Positions 27,153 to 36,457 of a DNA stretch of 38,321 nucleotides are shown here, piece after piece. This stretch comes from Flavobacteriaceae bacterium (GTDB lineage Bacteria; Bacteroidota; Bacteroidia; Flavobacteriales; Flavobacteriaceae): the NCBI GenBank assembly GCA_015490835.1, contig WFXA01000047.1, forward strand, positions 1 through 38,321, in the 5' to 3' direction. Under the pieces are notes generated by a model. The model was given only the letters and a program-made list of their open reading frames with translations, had not been told where the DNA came from and searched no databases. A program made the translations under genes and the position numbers. Positions within the stretch are counted from its first letter, which is position 1; each line of letters opens with the position of its first letter.

Positions 27153-27671
27153 ATGTACGAAAATAATTTTCCGACAAAACGTTATAAAATTACATTAGAT
27201 TTTATACAAGAACATATTTCAAAAGAAGAAAAAATTCTGGATTTGGGTGTAACAAATCCTTTCTCAAAAATATTACAAGAGGAAGGTTATAAAGTATTTA
27301 ACACACAAGGAGAAGACCTAGATACAAACACCAAAGTAGTACAAGCCAAAGATTATGATGTGGTAACTGCTTTTCAGATTTTTGAACATATGGTAGCTCC
27401 ATTTAACGTGTTAAAAGATATTAAGGCTACTAAACTTGTTGCTTCTGTTCCTTTAAAGCTTTGGTTTGCATCTGCTTACAGAAGTAAAACCGATATGTGG
27501 GATAGACATTATCATGAGTTTGAAGATTGGCAATTTGATTGGCTACTCGAAAAATCAGGTTGGAAAATCATAGACGGCAAAAAATTTACCGGTACTGTTA
27601 AAGGAATAGGATTTAGACCAATTTTAAGAAAATTTGTTCCGCGATTTTATTTGGTTTATGCAGAACGATAA
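27153..27671 (+). CDS. MetW-like class I methyltransferase with altered SAM loop
   Basis: The 172-residue protein has a Rossmann methyltransferase layout: ILDLGVTNPFSKIL in the motif I position, an acidic strand GEDLDTN, then YDVVTAFQIFEHMVAPFNVL, which is the MetW/UbiE-like motif. The glycine-rich SAM loop (GxGxG) is replaced by GVTNPFSK, so classical SAM binding is uncertain. The C-terminal half has WDRHYHEFEDWQFDWLLEKSGW. It begins 1 bp after the KAS III stop, and the glycosyltransferase start lies inside its 3' end. The substrate is unknown. Confidence 0.8.
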   Translation: MYENNFPTKRYKITLDFIQEHISKEEKILDLGVTNPFSKILQEEGYKVFNTQGEDLDTNTKVVQAKDYDVVTAFQIFEHMVAPFNVLKDIKATKLVASVPLKLWFASAYRSKTDMWDRHYHEFEDWQFDWLLEKSGWKIIDGKKFTGTVKGIGFRPILRKFVPRFYLVYAER

Positions 27672-28527
27672 AAAAATATATCTCGTTGTACCTGCTTATA
27701 ATGAAGAAGCAAATATTAGAAAAATGCTTCAATCATTGGTAAACCAAACCTATCTTCCAAAAAAAGTAGTGGTTGTAAACGACAACTCTACCGACGGAAC
27801 ACAGAAAATAATAGATGAATTTTGTAAAAATTACTCATTTATAACAAGTGTTACTTCTCAATCCAGCGATAAAAGCATGCCCGGAAAAAAAATAATCAAT
27901 GCTTTTTATGAAGGGTTTAATCAACTTGACGACGATTATGATTTTATCGGAAAATTTGATGCAGATATTATTTTGCCCGCTACCTATTTTGAGCGATTAA
28001 TTGCCATTTCAAATAATAAAAAATGCGGCATGCTAAGCGGAATACTCTATATTAAAAAACAAAGCAAATGGATTTTTGAAGATATTTCTAACAAGAAAAA
28101 AGTACGAGGAGGCGTAAAGTTATACAGCAAAAAATGTTTTAAAGATATTGGCGGATTAAAAAACGCAATTGGATGGGATACCGTAGATGAGCTTTTGGCT
28201 ACGTATTACGGTTGGGCTATTTGTGTAGATACCAACTTGCATGTTAAACATTTAAAACCTACCGGAGCAAAGTATGACAAGTCTGCCAAGTACAAGCAAG
28301 GTGAAGCTTTTTATGCCTTGCGATACGGGTTTTTAATAACTGTTATTGCTGCTGCAAAACTAGCTTTAAAAAAGAAAAATTTTTTGTTTTTTGTTCATAC
28401 CCTAATAGGATTTTTAAACGCAAAAAAAAATGGGGTTTCCTATTTAGTTACTAACGAGCAAGGAAAATTTATTAGAAAACTTAGATGGGATGGAATAAAG
28501 AAAAAAGTGTTTGGAGGTACTTCATAG
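27658..28527 (+). CDS. Family 2 glycosyltransferase
   Basis: The 289-residue protein has a GT-A fold: LVVPAYNEEANIRKML at the N-terminus, VVNDNSTDGTQ, and a DxD-type metal motif DAD in IGKFDADIILP. The acceptor region contains GWDTVDELLATYYGW, and a hydrophobic segment at about residues 220-255 suggests membrane contact. I place the start at ATG 27658, which gives MQNDKKIYLVVPAY; the frame is open further to 27634 but without conserved sequence. It overlaps the methyltransferase by 14 bp and closes the cassette. Confidence 0.9.
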   Translation: MQNDKKIYLVVPAYNEEANIRKMLQSLVNQTYLPKKVVVVNDNSTDGTQKIIDEFCKNYSFITSVTSQSSDKSMPGKKIINAFYEGFNQLDDDYDFIGKFDADIILPATYFERLIAISNNKKCGMLSGILYIKKQSKWIFEDISNKKKVRGGVKLYSKKCFKDIGGLKNAIGWDTVDELLATYYGWAICVDTNLHVKHLKPTGAKYDKSAKYKQGEAFYALRYGFLITVIAAAKLALKKKNFLFFVHTLIGFLNAKKNGVSYLVTNEQGKFIRKLRWDGIKKKVFGGTS

Positions 28528-28599
28528 TTCGATACCGAAATCTATAAAACATCGTATCAATTAAAAATCAGTATTTAGTTTACTATTTTCCTCTTTTCA

Positions 28600-30921
28600 C
28601 TAATTACCCATTTTCTTTTTAAACTTTTTAAAATCACCTAACTTTTTGCGTTTGGGCCAGCTGTTGTTAGTCACATCAATATCTGCTGTTTCTTCGTCGG
28701 GATCTACTTTAATTTTAACAATTTCTTTTTCGGAGGCTACTACTTTTCCTACTTCTGCATCGTTTTTTCTCCAAATTTGAGGTGGGTATTTTACTCGTTT
28801 ACTACTTCCGTCTTTGTAGGTGTATTCTACAATTATAGGCATTGGTATTCCGCCCGGTTTTTCAAAAGTTATTTCGTAAAAATATTTGGGTTTAGTTAAT
28901 TCTTTGCGTTCTTCGGGCGTAAAATTATCCATTATGTATTCGGTAAGTGTGCTTACATCATCCAATGTTTCATTTTTCATGCTTTCATCAAAATCTTCGC
29001 TTCCTTCTTCTACAAGATACACCAGTGGAGGGAGGTCACTTTCTTTAATACCTCTCATTTTCATCATTTGTCTAACTTCACTATTCATTTTTGAGGTTAC
29101 GTAATATTTTTTTACATTTTTTATTCCTATATCTACATAATCGGTGGTGTAAAACCATTCTCTCCAAAACCAATCTAAATCTACGGCAGAGGCATCTTCC
29201 ATCGTTCTAAAGAAATCTTCGGGAGTTGGATGTTTAAACATCCAACGGTGGGCATAGGTTTTAAAAGCGTAATCAAACAATTGTTTCCCCATAATGGTAT
29301 TTCGCAATATATTAAGTCCTGTTGCGGGTTTTGAGTAACCATTTGCGCCAAAATTATAGACATTTAATCCTTTAGACATAATGGGTGCTAACCGATCTTG
29401 GTTTCCTGCCATATAGCTCACAATATTTTTAGGAATAGCTCTTCTTGAAGGAAATTTTTTATTAGGTGCAATTGCTTCGGGATACCGCTCACCAAAATCT
29501 TGTTCGGCTACGTATTGTACAAAGGTATTTATTCCTTCATCCATCCATGTCCATTGTCGTTCGTCGCTATTTACAATCATTGGGAAGTAATTGTGCCCTA
29601 TTTCGTGAATAATTACACCAAACATTCCGTATTTTGTTCGTTCGCTGTAGGTACCGTCTTTATCGGGGCGACCATAATTCCAGCAAATCATAGGGTATTC
29701 CATGCCTTGATTTTTTGCGTGTACCGATATGGCTTTCGGGTAAGGATAATCAAATGTCATTCTTGAATATGTTTCTAATGTACTTGCAACCACTTTGGTT
29801 GACCAATCGCCCCATAGCGGGTTACCTTCCGGTGGATATAATGAAACCGCCATGGTTTTCTTTTTACCGGTTTTAACTGCCATCATATCCCAAATAAAAC
29901 GACGTGAAGAAGCGAAGGCATAATCTCTTACATTGGTCGCTTTAAAACGCCATGTTTTTTTCTTTGTAGCAAAGCCTTTTGACGCTGCCTCGGCTTCTTC
30001 TTGGGTAACAATTAAAACAGGTTCTTTGTATTCGTTTTGTGCTTTTTGATAACGCTTAAGCATTTCTTTACTAAAAACTTCTTTGCGGTTTTGTAATTTT
30101 CCGGTTGCATCTAAAATATGATCTGCCGGAACGGTGATGTTTACTTCAAAATTTCCGAAAGGTAGGGCAAACTCATCTCTTCCCCAGAACTGACTGTTTT
30201 GCCAGCCTTCTACATCATTATACACCGCCATTCTGGGATAAAATTGTGCAATTATGTAGGCTCTGTTGCCATCTTCAAATTCTTCATAACCACTTCTGGC
30301 TCTATCGGTTACGTGGTTATTTATATTGTACCACCATTTTATCGAAAAGGTAAATTTTTCACCAGGATTAAGTACTTTAGGCATATCTACTCGCATCATC
30401 GTGCGGTTTATGGTGTAGGGTAACGGGTTTCCTTTTTCATCTTTTACGGCTTCAATTTTAAATCCGCCGTCAAATCCTTTGCCCATATATTTATTTACAA
30501 AACTTCCTGCCATTTCTGCAGGATTGGCATCATTTCCTTCAATTAATGGTGTTTTGCTGTCGCGAGCACGTACATTTTGGTCTAATTGCACCCAAAGGTA
30601 TTCTAATTTATCGGGCGAATGATTGGTGTAGGTAATGGTTTCAAAACCAAAGAGTTTTTTATTGGCATCATCCAACTCAACATCCATTTTATAATCGGCT
30701 TGTTGTTGGTAATAGTTGGGTCCGGGTGCTCCACTGGCAGAGCGATATATATTTGGTGTTGAAAACTCTTCGTATAATTGTTTAAAACGGTTGTTGTTGT
30801 AATGACCGCTTTCTTTTTTGGAATCTTCAGTCTTATCTTGCGAAAATGCAGGAGTAAAAATTAAAAATAATGAAAGTATAAAAAGGTATGTTTTAGTATT
30901 CATAACAGGGAAATTTTTCAA
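28600..30921 (-). CDS. M1 family (aminopeptidase N-like) metallopeptidase
   Basis: The 773-residue precursor has a signal peptide (LFILSLFLIFTPAFS, cleavage near residue 27) and a gluzincin zinc site: HEIGH at 439-443 and Glu462 in WMDEG, i.e. HExxH-x18-E. The substrate-binding GxMEN position reads GMEYP (406-410), a variant seen in secreted Bacteroidota M1 enzymes. The sequence is Lys-rich at the C-terminus and lacks a T9SS sorting domain, so it is probably periplasmic or envelope bound. A second ATG at codon 7 (30903) would give a tighter signal peptide. It is transcribed with the two small genes upstream. Confidence 0.92.
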   Translation of the reverse strand: MKNFPVMNTKTYLFILSLFLIFTPAFSQDKTEDSKKESGHYNNNRFKQLYEEFSTPNIYRSASGAPGPNYYQQQADYKMDVELDDANKKLFGFETITYTNHSPDKLEYLWVQLDQNVRARDSKTPLIEGNDANPAEMAGSFVNKYMGKGFDGGFKIEAVKDEKGNPLPYTINRTMMRVDMPKVLNPGEKFTFSIKWWYNINNHVTDRARSGYEEFEDGNRAYIIAQFYPRMAVYNDVEGWQNSQFWGRDEFALPFGNFEVNITVPADHILDATGKLQNRKEVFSKEMLKRYQKAQNEYKEPVLIVTQEEAEAASKGFATKKKTWRFKATNVRDYAFASSRRFIWDMMAVKTGKKKTMAVSLYPPEGNPLWGDWSTKVVASTLETYSRMTFDYPYPKAISVHAKNQGMEYPMICWNYGRPDKDGTYSERTKYGMFGVIIHEIGHNYFPMIVNSDERQWTWMDEGINTFVQYVAEQDFGERYPEAIAPNKKFPSRRAIPKNIVSYMAGNQDRLAPIMSKGLNVYNFGANGYSKPATGLNILRNTIMGKQLFDYAFKTYAHRWMFKHPTPEDFFRTMEDASAVDLDWFWREWFYTTDYVDIGIKNVKKYYVTSKMNSEVRQMMKMRGIKESDLPPLVYLVEEGSEDFDESMKNETLDDVSTLTEYIMDNFTPEERKELTKPKYFYEITFEKPGGIPMPIIVEYTYKDGSSKRVKYPPQIWRKNDAEVGKVVASEKEIVKIKVDPDEETADIDVTNNSWPKRKKLGDFKKFKKKMGN

Positions 30922-30938
30922 GCCTCTAAAGTAATTTT

Positions 30939-31457
30939 TTAATTGGAAACCAAATCAAATTTTAACAATCCTTTAGGATTATCTTTGGTGAGTATAAGAC
31001 TCTCACGGGTTTTGTTATATTTAAAATGAATGATATTTTGTTGCTCCGGAAATTCTTCGGTAAGCATCGTATTTTCAATTTCGATGGTTTTAAGGGCTGA
31101 AACATCAGTTACTTCAAGATACGCATTAAGAATATCGATATCGTATTCTTTTCCCAGATAATGCGGTGTTACGGGTTTTCCGTTTACTTTAATTTTTAAT
31201 TTTTTAAGTAGGTATTGTTTTATTAATCGGGCATCTTCATCGGTTTCTTTTTTTGAGGCTAATTCCATTTCGGATTTGTTATACCGTTTGCGTAATACCG
31301 TTTCGATATCGTCTATAAATAGTTTGGTAATAATTTGAAGCGATTGTTCTTCTTTTACATATTCTACTTGTGTGGTACTCACGTAAAATTTATGGGCTTT
31401 TCCGGCGGTTAACTGAAGTAGCAGAAAAGAAATAAACAAGATTTTAAAAAGTTTCAT
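30939..31457 (-). CDS. DUF6702-type exported protein
   Basis: A 172-residue protein with a signal peptide (LFKILFISFLLLQLTAGKA) and a beta-rich mature domain with KFYVSTTQVEYVKEEQSLQI and FIDDIETVLRKRY, the pattern of the small exported DUF6702 family of Flavobacteriia. Its function is unknown. It lies 17 bp before the M1 peptidase and 40 bp after the carboxypeptidase-regulatory-like protein, so all three probably share one transcript. Confidence 0.82.
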   Translation of the reverse strand: MKLFKILFISFLLLQLTAGKAHKFYVSTTQVEYVKEEQSLQIITKLFIDDIETVLRKRYNKSEMELASKKETDEDARLIKQYLLKKLKIKVNGKPVTPHYLGKEYDIDILNAYLEVTDVSALKTIEIENTMLTEEFPEQQNIIHFKYNKTRESLILTKDNPKGLLKFDLVSN

Positions 31458-31497
31458 TTGTTTAAAGTAGTTAGAATGCGGTGTAATGTTACAAAAA

Positions 31498-32274
31498 TTA
31501 TTCCTTTCCCGTTGTTTTTTGTTGCTGTTTGTACTTTTTTGCCTTTTGTTGTATATAATTTATTAATTCTAATTCGTTTTCGGGTTTAAGTAGTGTTTCA
31601 GGGATTCCTATTTCACCCAGATAGTAGATAAAATCTTGCACCGATTGTTTTGGAATACCGTAGGTTTGTATGTAAAAATCAGTATCAAATTTCTCACTTA
31701 AAACAAGTACCGCTTGCAGGTACTCTTTTTTAGATTGAAAAGGGGTGTGCTTCTTTTTAAAAACGGCTCTTGCAGCCAATGCTATGAGACCTGCAATGTT
31801 TAAACCGTTTTGCAGACCTTGTGTTCCAAGAGCTTCGGTAGCTACATTTCCTTCGATTCTTGAAAATCTATCGTTTCTAAAATTATATTTATACGCTAAT
31901 GCTTCGTAAGATAAATCCCAACCTTTGCTAAAATCCTTTTTGTAAATAACCACTTCACCCAATTCGTTAATATAGGGTTTCATCTCAATAACAATTTTTT
32001 TATCATCAATCATTGTTTGGGTTACAACCGTTTTAAAACTTTTGTATTGTATGGCAGAAATAAGCAGCGTATCATTTTTAGCAACTTTTAAAAAAAATTG
32101 TCCCAAATAATTTGTAACGGTTCCTTTTTGCGAGTTGTTATTAAAAACGGTAATGCCAACAGGGTTTTGATCTTTTGGAACTAAGGTAAAACCTTCGATT
32201 TTAATTCTTTCGGTTTGCGAAAAAACAAAAACAGGAACAAGTAAGAGTAGGATTGGTTGTAGTTTTTTTATCAT
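31498..32274 (-). CDS. CarboxypepD_reg-like exported protein
   Basis: The 258-residue precursor has a signal peptide (LLLLVPVFVFS). A beta-sandwich N-terminal domain follows of the carboxypeptidase-regulatory / TonB-plug-associated type (IKIEGFTLVPKDQNPVGITVFNNNSQKGTVTNYLGQFFLKVAK; conserved block only). The helical C-terminal half of about 150 residues has no recognised motif. In Bacteroidota this domain sits in many envelope proteins and by itself says little about function. A -7-like element (TATTTTTG) ends four bases before the ATG, so the message may be nearly leaderless; this is weak. Confidence 0.8.
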   Translation of the reverse strand: MIKKLQPILLLLVPVFVFSQTERIKIEGFTLVPKDQNPVGITVFNNNSQKGTVTNYLGQFFLKVAKNDTLLISAIQYKSFKTVVTQTMIDDKKIVIEMKPYINELGEVVIYKKDFSKGWDLSYEALAYKYNFRNDRFSRIEGNVATEALGTQGLQNGLNIAGLIALAARAVFKKKHTPFQSKKEYLQAVLVLSEKFDTDFYIQTYGIPKQSVQDFIYYLGEIGIPETLLKPENELELINYIQQKAKKYKQQQKTTGKE

Positions 32275-32373
32275 CGTTCAAAAATACATTCTCATTTCTT
32301 ATAAAAATGCTAAAGCGATTCATAAAGGATGTTAAAGTTTTAGTATAAATTTACAGCTAAAATTTTTAAACAG

Positions 32374-33075
32374 ATGAAAAATTTACTTATTGCCAGTACT
32401 TCTACTGTTTACGGAAAGGGATATTTAGAATATTTACTTCCGGAAATGGAAGCGTTTTTTGCTGCATCTAAAGATATTCTTTTTATTCCGTATGCTCGTC
32501 CGTCGGGAATATCGCATGATGCTTATACCAAAATTGCCCGAAAGGCATTTAAAAAAATAGGAAAAAATGTAGTGGGAATTCACACGCTTACCAACCCAAT
32601 TGAAGCCGTACAAAATGCAACCGGTATTTTTACCGGTGGTGGAAACACTTTTTTATTGGTTAAAAGTCTATACGAAGCTAACTTAATGCAAGTACTACGA
32701 GAAGTAATTTTTAACGGAACTCCTTATCTGGGCACCAGTGCCGGAAGTAATATTTGTGGCGTAACGATGAAAACCACCAACGATATGCCTATTGTGTACC
32801 CTCCTTCTTTTAAAACCTTAGGTGTAGTGCCTTTTGTTATAAATCCGCATTATTTAGACCCGAATCCTACCAGTACCCATATGGGCGAAACCCGCGAAAC
32901 CCGAATTAATGAATATTTAACCCAAAATACGGTTCCGGTTGTAGGATTAAGAGAGGGAAGCTGGATAGAAGTAAAAGGAGACACCTTAACTTTAAGAGGC
33001 GATTTATCGGCTAGAATTTTTGAGTACGATAAAGAACCTTATGAGGTTGAGAGCGGTAGTTTTATATCTTTTTAA
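32374..33075 (+). CDS. pepE: Dipeptidase E
   Basis: PepE is a cytosolic serine peptidase of the class I glutamine-amidotransferase-like fold that cleaves Asp-X dipeptides (family S51). The 233-residue protein matches the family throughout: FIPYARPSGISHDAY, the nucleophile elbow GTSAGSNICG with the catalytic Ser, and NPHYLDPNP, which carries the His. It keeps the opening LLIASTSTVYGKGYLEYL. It is divergent from the regulatory-like gene, and its 3' end overlaps the convergent helicase gene by 14 bp, so no intergenic spacer remains at the junction with the accessory region. Confidence 0.93.
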   Translation: MKNLLIASTSTVYGKGYLEYLLPEMEAFFAASKDILFIPYARPSGISHDAYTKIARKAFKKIGKNVVGIHTLTNPIEAVQNATGIFTGGGNTFLLVKSLYEANLMQVLREVIFNGTPYLGTSAGSNICGVTMKTTNDMPIVYPPSFKTLGVVPFVINPHYLDPNPTSTHMGETRETRINEYLTQNTVPVVGLREGSWIEVKGDTLTLRGDLSARIFEYDKEPYEVESGSFISF

Positions 33076-36000
33076 AATACGTTGTTTTTTTATTTCCAAC
33101 TGCAATTATCACATCATTTTCGATGTTGCCAATTCTATTCAAGATCACATTCAAATAGTCATCTCCTAATCGTCTTCTTAAATCTTTGATGTTCATAATT
33201 AATTCATTAAATCGGTTGTCTTTCGTTGACAGTTTTAATTGTCGTAACGTATATTTCGGCAAGGTTTTATACTTTTTTATATCCTTCAGAAGTGTATCAA
33301 TAAACGAAACAAGTTCTTGGTCTAAATCGTCTCTTTTTTCTTTTAGAAGTGTTTTTAAAGCAATGTTTGCTTGATTCTCTAATGCTAATTCACTTCTTCC
33401 AGACTTGTATTTCGGTTTAAAAGTCTTTATTTCTTCATATGATTTCCAAAAAGCACTATTTAATACTTGTCGTTCTTCATTTGGCTCACATTTCACAAAT
33501 TCAATTAACTCCTCAAAGGTTTTTTCAACTGGCTTGTCATTTGGTTTTTTATTCTCATATTGATGAACGATTGAGAATAACGCCATTCCTTTTTTTCTTA
33601 AAACAACTACATTATTTTCATCAAATAATTTTGCAGTTTTAACTCTGTTTGGCAAATCTTTAATTCGTTTAATAACCTCCGGATGTGATTCAACAATCTC
33701 ATTATAATCATTACGAATAATGGTACTAATACTTAATTCCTCATTGTCTTCTGGATTTGTACTTATTTTACTGAATAATCCACTTGGTGTTGGTTCTTCA
33801 TCAGCGTCAAAAATTTTTGAATCTTCGCCTAAAGCACTATGAATTAAAAACATTTTCTGCTGTGCAATTTCTCTGCTTTTTACAATGTCTGAGCCTTGGT
33901 CAGTAGGGAAGAAGTTATAAATAAATAATTCATCAAATACTTTCGCACTCATTCTGTTTATGCGACCTACACGTTGTATTACTCTTGTTGGATTCCAAGG
34001 AATGTCATAGTTAATGATTAAACCTGCTCTATTTAAATTGAAACCTTCTGAAAGTTTATCACTTGTAATTAACACATCATAATCATCAACTTGCTCCTTA
34101 TTTTTTGCATTAAAATTGGCATCCAATTCCTTTGCAAATTTTTTGGTAATAGTTCCATCGCAAAACATTGCTCGACCTAATAACTCTTTTTCAAAAAACT
34201 CTTGAAGATGCCTAACTGTATCTGTATATTCTGTAAATAGAATTACCTTTCGTTTCGGATTACTTTCTTTGTTTAAAACTTCTTTTATTGTCTTTAAAAC
34301 AGCTTCACGTTTTGGGTCTTTTTTGATGATATTTAAATCCTTAATTTCTTGTTCTATTCTCTCAAAGAGTTTAATGTCATTATTAATATCATCTATAAAT
34401 TCCTTTTTAAATTGAAATGTTTCAACATCGTATATTTTGGTGTGTTTCGGTTTGGTTTTATTTATGGCATTTCGTTCAAACTCTTCTAAGGCTTTTTTAA
34501 TCGCTTCGTTAGTAAAATCATCTGCATCATCACTATCATTATAAATATTTTCAATCACTTTTCTGTCCATTACATATTTACCGGACTTTTTAATGAAAGA
34601 CAAAACCATTTTGTTAGTACGAAGAAAGCGTTGGATACTCTTTTCAAATGCTCCAAATGAACTTTCAAAACGCTTCACCAACAATCGTCGCATAAAATCG
34701 TATAAGTTACGTTGCTGTTGGAATGTTCTATTATCATCTTCCGAAAGTTTGTCTTCATCTTCCTTTTGACTTTCATACTCATTGGGCTTGTAGATAGCTC
34801 CTTTAAAATGTCCTTTTTCCGAAAAATAATCTCGAATAATTCTGTCGTAAAAATCGGATTGTTCCGGTGTCAATTCATAAAATTGTTCTTCGGGATCTTT
34901 CACTTCCGATAGATTATTGATTTCCTTTTTGTATTCAAAATCAGTTTTTAAATCAAGTCTATTTCTTCTTATAACAACAGGTGTAATAATGTTTTTAATA
35001 TCGTTAGCCATTGCATTGACATTTTTTCTGACAATAGCTACATCAATAGGTGGTTTTAAACCAAACATTTTTTCGTAATCGCGTTCGGCTTTTCTTCGTT
35101 TTTCTGGATTATTTGAATTGTGATTTTTTAAAATATTCGACAAACGTTTAAATCTAAAATTATAAGAGTTAAATCTACCTTCTAAATCTGCTTCAATGGT
35201 AATACCGGAAGCACCGGGAACGATAAATAATTTTAATAAAGAAAAAATATCCGCAGGTGAATTGTTAAACGGTGTTGCACTTAATAGAATTACTTGTTTT
35301 CCTCTACAAATATCCATTAATGCCTCATAAGCCGAGGTATCTTGATTTCTGAATTTATGTGCTTCATCAACAATGATAACTTTGTATTCTAAATTGTTTT
35401 TTTGGATACTTTCAGCAACGGCTTCTAAATTGCCGGAGCTTTCAATATCCCAATTGTATAGCTTAAATTTATTCCAATATTCCCACCAACCGGAATTTTC
35501 TTTTTTATTACCCATAAGTCCCGGAGGACAAAGTATTAAACCTCTTTTACCTAATTGATTGGCAATTAATGAAGCAATAACGGATTTACCCAAACCAACC
35601 ACATCGGCAATGATAACACCATTATAGGTTTCAATAACATTTAAAGCTTGGTTAACGGCATCTAATTGGTATTGGAATCTTTCAAAGCCATTTTCATCTA
35701 ACAATCGAGTAATTGCATCGTTTATTTTTTTAGCTTCTTGTAATTCAATATAGGTTTTTAATATGAGTGCATAGGCTTCAAAAGGTGTAATTAATGAAGC
35801 TTGGCTTTTATTTTTTAGAAAATCGATAATAATTTTAGTGCCATTTTTTGCTTCGGTTATTGGGACGGCAGTTTCCCAAAGTTCATTAAAATATACTTCG
35901 GCGGTTTCGAAACCATAGTCTTTTATTTCTACGTTAAATTCTTCTTGACCGTGCAAACCAGCTTTGGTAAGATTGCTGCTACCTGTTATAAATTCGCCTT

Positions 36001-36457
36001 TTACATTAAATAAATCTTGATATTGACTGTCTAACTTAAACAAATACAATTTAGCGTGATTTGGGTTAAGGGTTTTACGTATGATTAACCTACCTTCTTC
36101 TAATAATTGAATAAAAAATTCTATTTGATTGTAAAAGTCTTCATTATCCATTTCGGCATTGTTAATGGCAAAACCCATTGATTTTATAAATTGTGTAAAA
36201 TGTTCTTCTTGACTTAAATTATCATCTTGCAAGCCTACTTCAACAATGGTGCTTAAATATTTATCTACCTGTAAACCAACTAAAATATGGAGTACTACTT
36301 GCGGATTGTCTTGCAATTTTTTATAGATTTCTTGCCAACCGGAAAAATAGAAAAAGCCTACCAAAAATTTCAGTTCTTGACTTGCAGAAATCAATTTTTC
36401 CAAACGCTTTTTTAAAGTTGCGGTTTCTTGACTATTGGTTATAAAATTTTTATTCAT
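33062..36457 (-). CDS. PLD-domain / SNF2-family helicase fusion
   Basis: An 1131-residue protein in three parts. Residues 1-190 form a phospholipase-D-like domain with HxK at 134-136 (NPNHAKLYLF) and the downstream GSSNLT at 159-164, a nuclease-type PLD half-site. Residues 260-500 form the first SNF2/DEAD-like ATPase lobe: Walker A GLGKS (288-292), DEAH (364-367) and SAT (393-395). Residues 735-860 are the second lobe, with FTEYTDTVRH, TSDKLSEGFNL and QRVGRINR (828-835). Such fusions sit in restriction and anti-phage loci (the same domains are separate in DISARM). Its start overlaps the upstream ATPase gene by 8 bp, and its stop lies inside pepE. A role as DNA translocase/nuclease of a defence module is inferred. 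Confidence 0.9.
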   Translation of the reverse strand: MNKNFITNSQETATLKKRLEKLISASQELKFLVGFFYFSGWQEIYKKLQDNPQVVLHILVGLQVDKYLSTIVEVGLQDDNLSQEEHFTQFIKSMGFAINNAEMDNEDFYNQIEFFIQLLEEGRLIIRKTLNPNHAKLYLFKLDSQYQDLFNVKGEFITGSSNLTKAGLHGQEEFNVEIKDYGFETAEVYFNELWETAVPITEAKNGTKIIIDFLKNKSQASLITPFEAYALILKTYIELQEAKKINDAITRLLDENGFERFQYQLDAVNQALNVIETYNGVIIADVVGLGKSVIASLIANQLGKRGLILCPPGLMGNKKENSGWWEYWNKFKLYNWDIESSGNLEAVAESIQKNNLEYKVIIVDEAHKFRNQDTSAYEALMDICRGKQVILLSATPFNNSPADIFSLLKLFIVPGASGITIEADLEGRFNSYNFRFKRLSNILKNHNSNNPEKRRKAERDYEKMFGLKPPIDVAIVRKNVNAMANDIKNIITPVVIRRNRLDLKTDFEYKKEINNLSEVKDPEEQFYELTPEQSDFYDRIIRDYFSEKGHFKGAIYKPNEYESQKEDEDKLSEDDNRTFQQQRNLYDFMRRLLVKRFESSFGAFEKSIQRFLRTNKMVLSFIKKSGKYVMDRKVIENIYNDSDDADDFTNEAIKKALEEFERNAINKTKPKHTKIYDVETFQFKKEFIDDINNDIKLFERIEQEIKDLNIIKKDPKREAVLKTIKEVLNKESNPKRKVILFTEYTDTVRHLQEFFEKELLGRAMFCDGTITKKFAKELDANFNAKNKEQVDDYDVLITSDKLSEGFNLNRAGLIINYDIPWNPTRVIQRVGRINRMSAKVFDELFIYNFFPTDQGSDIVKSREIAQQKMFLIHSALGEDSKIFDADEEPTPSGLFSKISTNPEDNEELSISTIIRNDYNEIVESHPEVIKRIKDLPNRVKTAKLFDENNVVVLRKKGMALFSIVHQYENKKPNDKPVEKTFEELIEFVKCEPNEERQVLNSAFWKSYEEIKTFKPKYKSGRSELALENQANIALKTLLKEKRDDLDQELVSFIDTLLKDIKKYKTLPKYTLRQLKLSTKDNRFNELIMNIKDLRRRLGDDYLNVILNRIGNIENDVIIAVGNKKTTYFKKI

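Noticed and set aside
28528-28599. Terminator between the convergent GT2 and M1 genes
   Set aside because: GATAC/GTATC can pair, but with only 5 bp, a long loop and no T-tract.
28600-30921. T9SS cargo status of the M1 peptidase
   Set aside because: The C-terminus is Lys-rich and lacks the beta-rich sorting domain of T9SS cargo.
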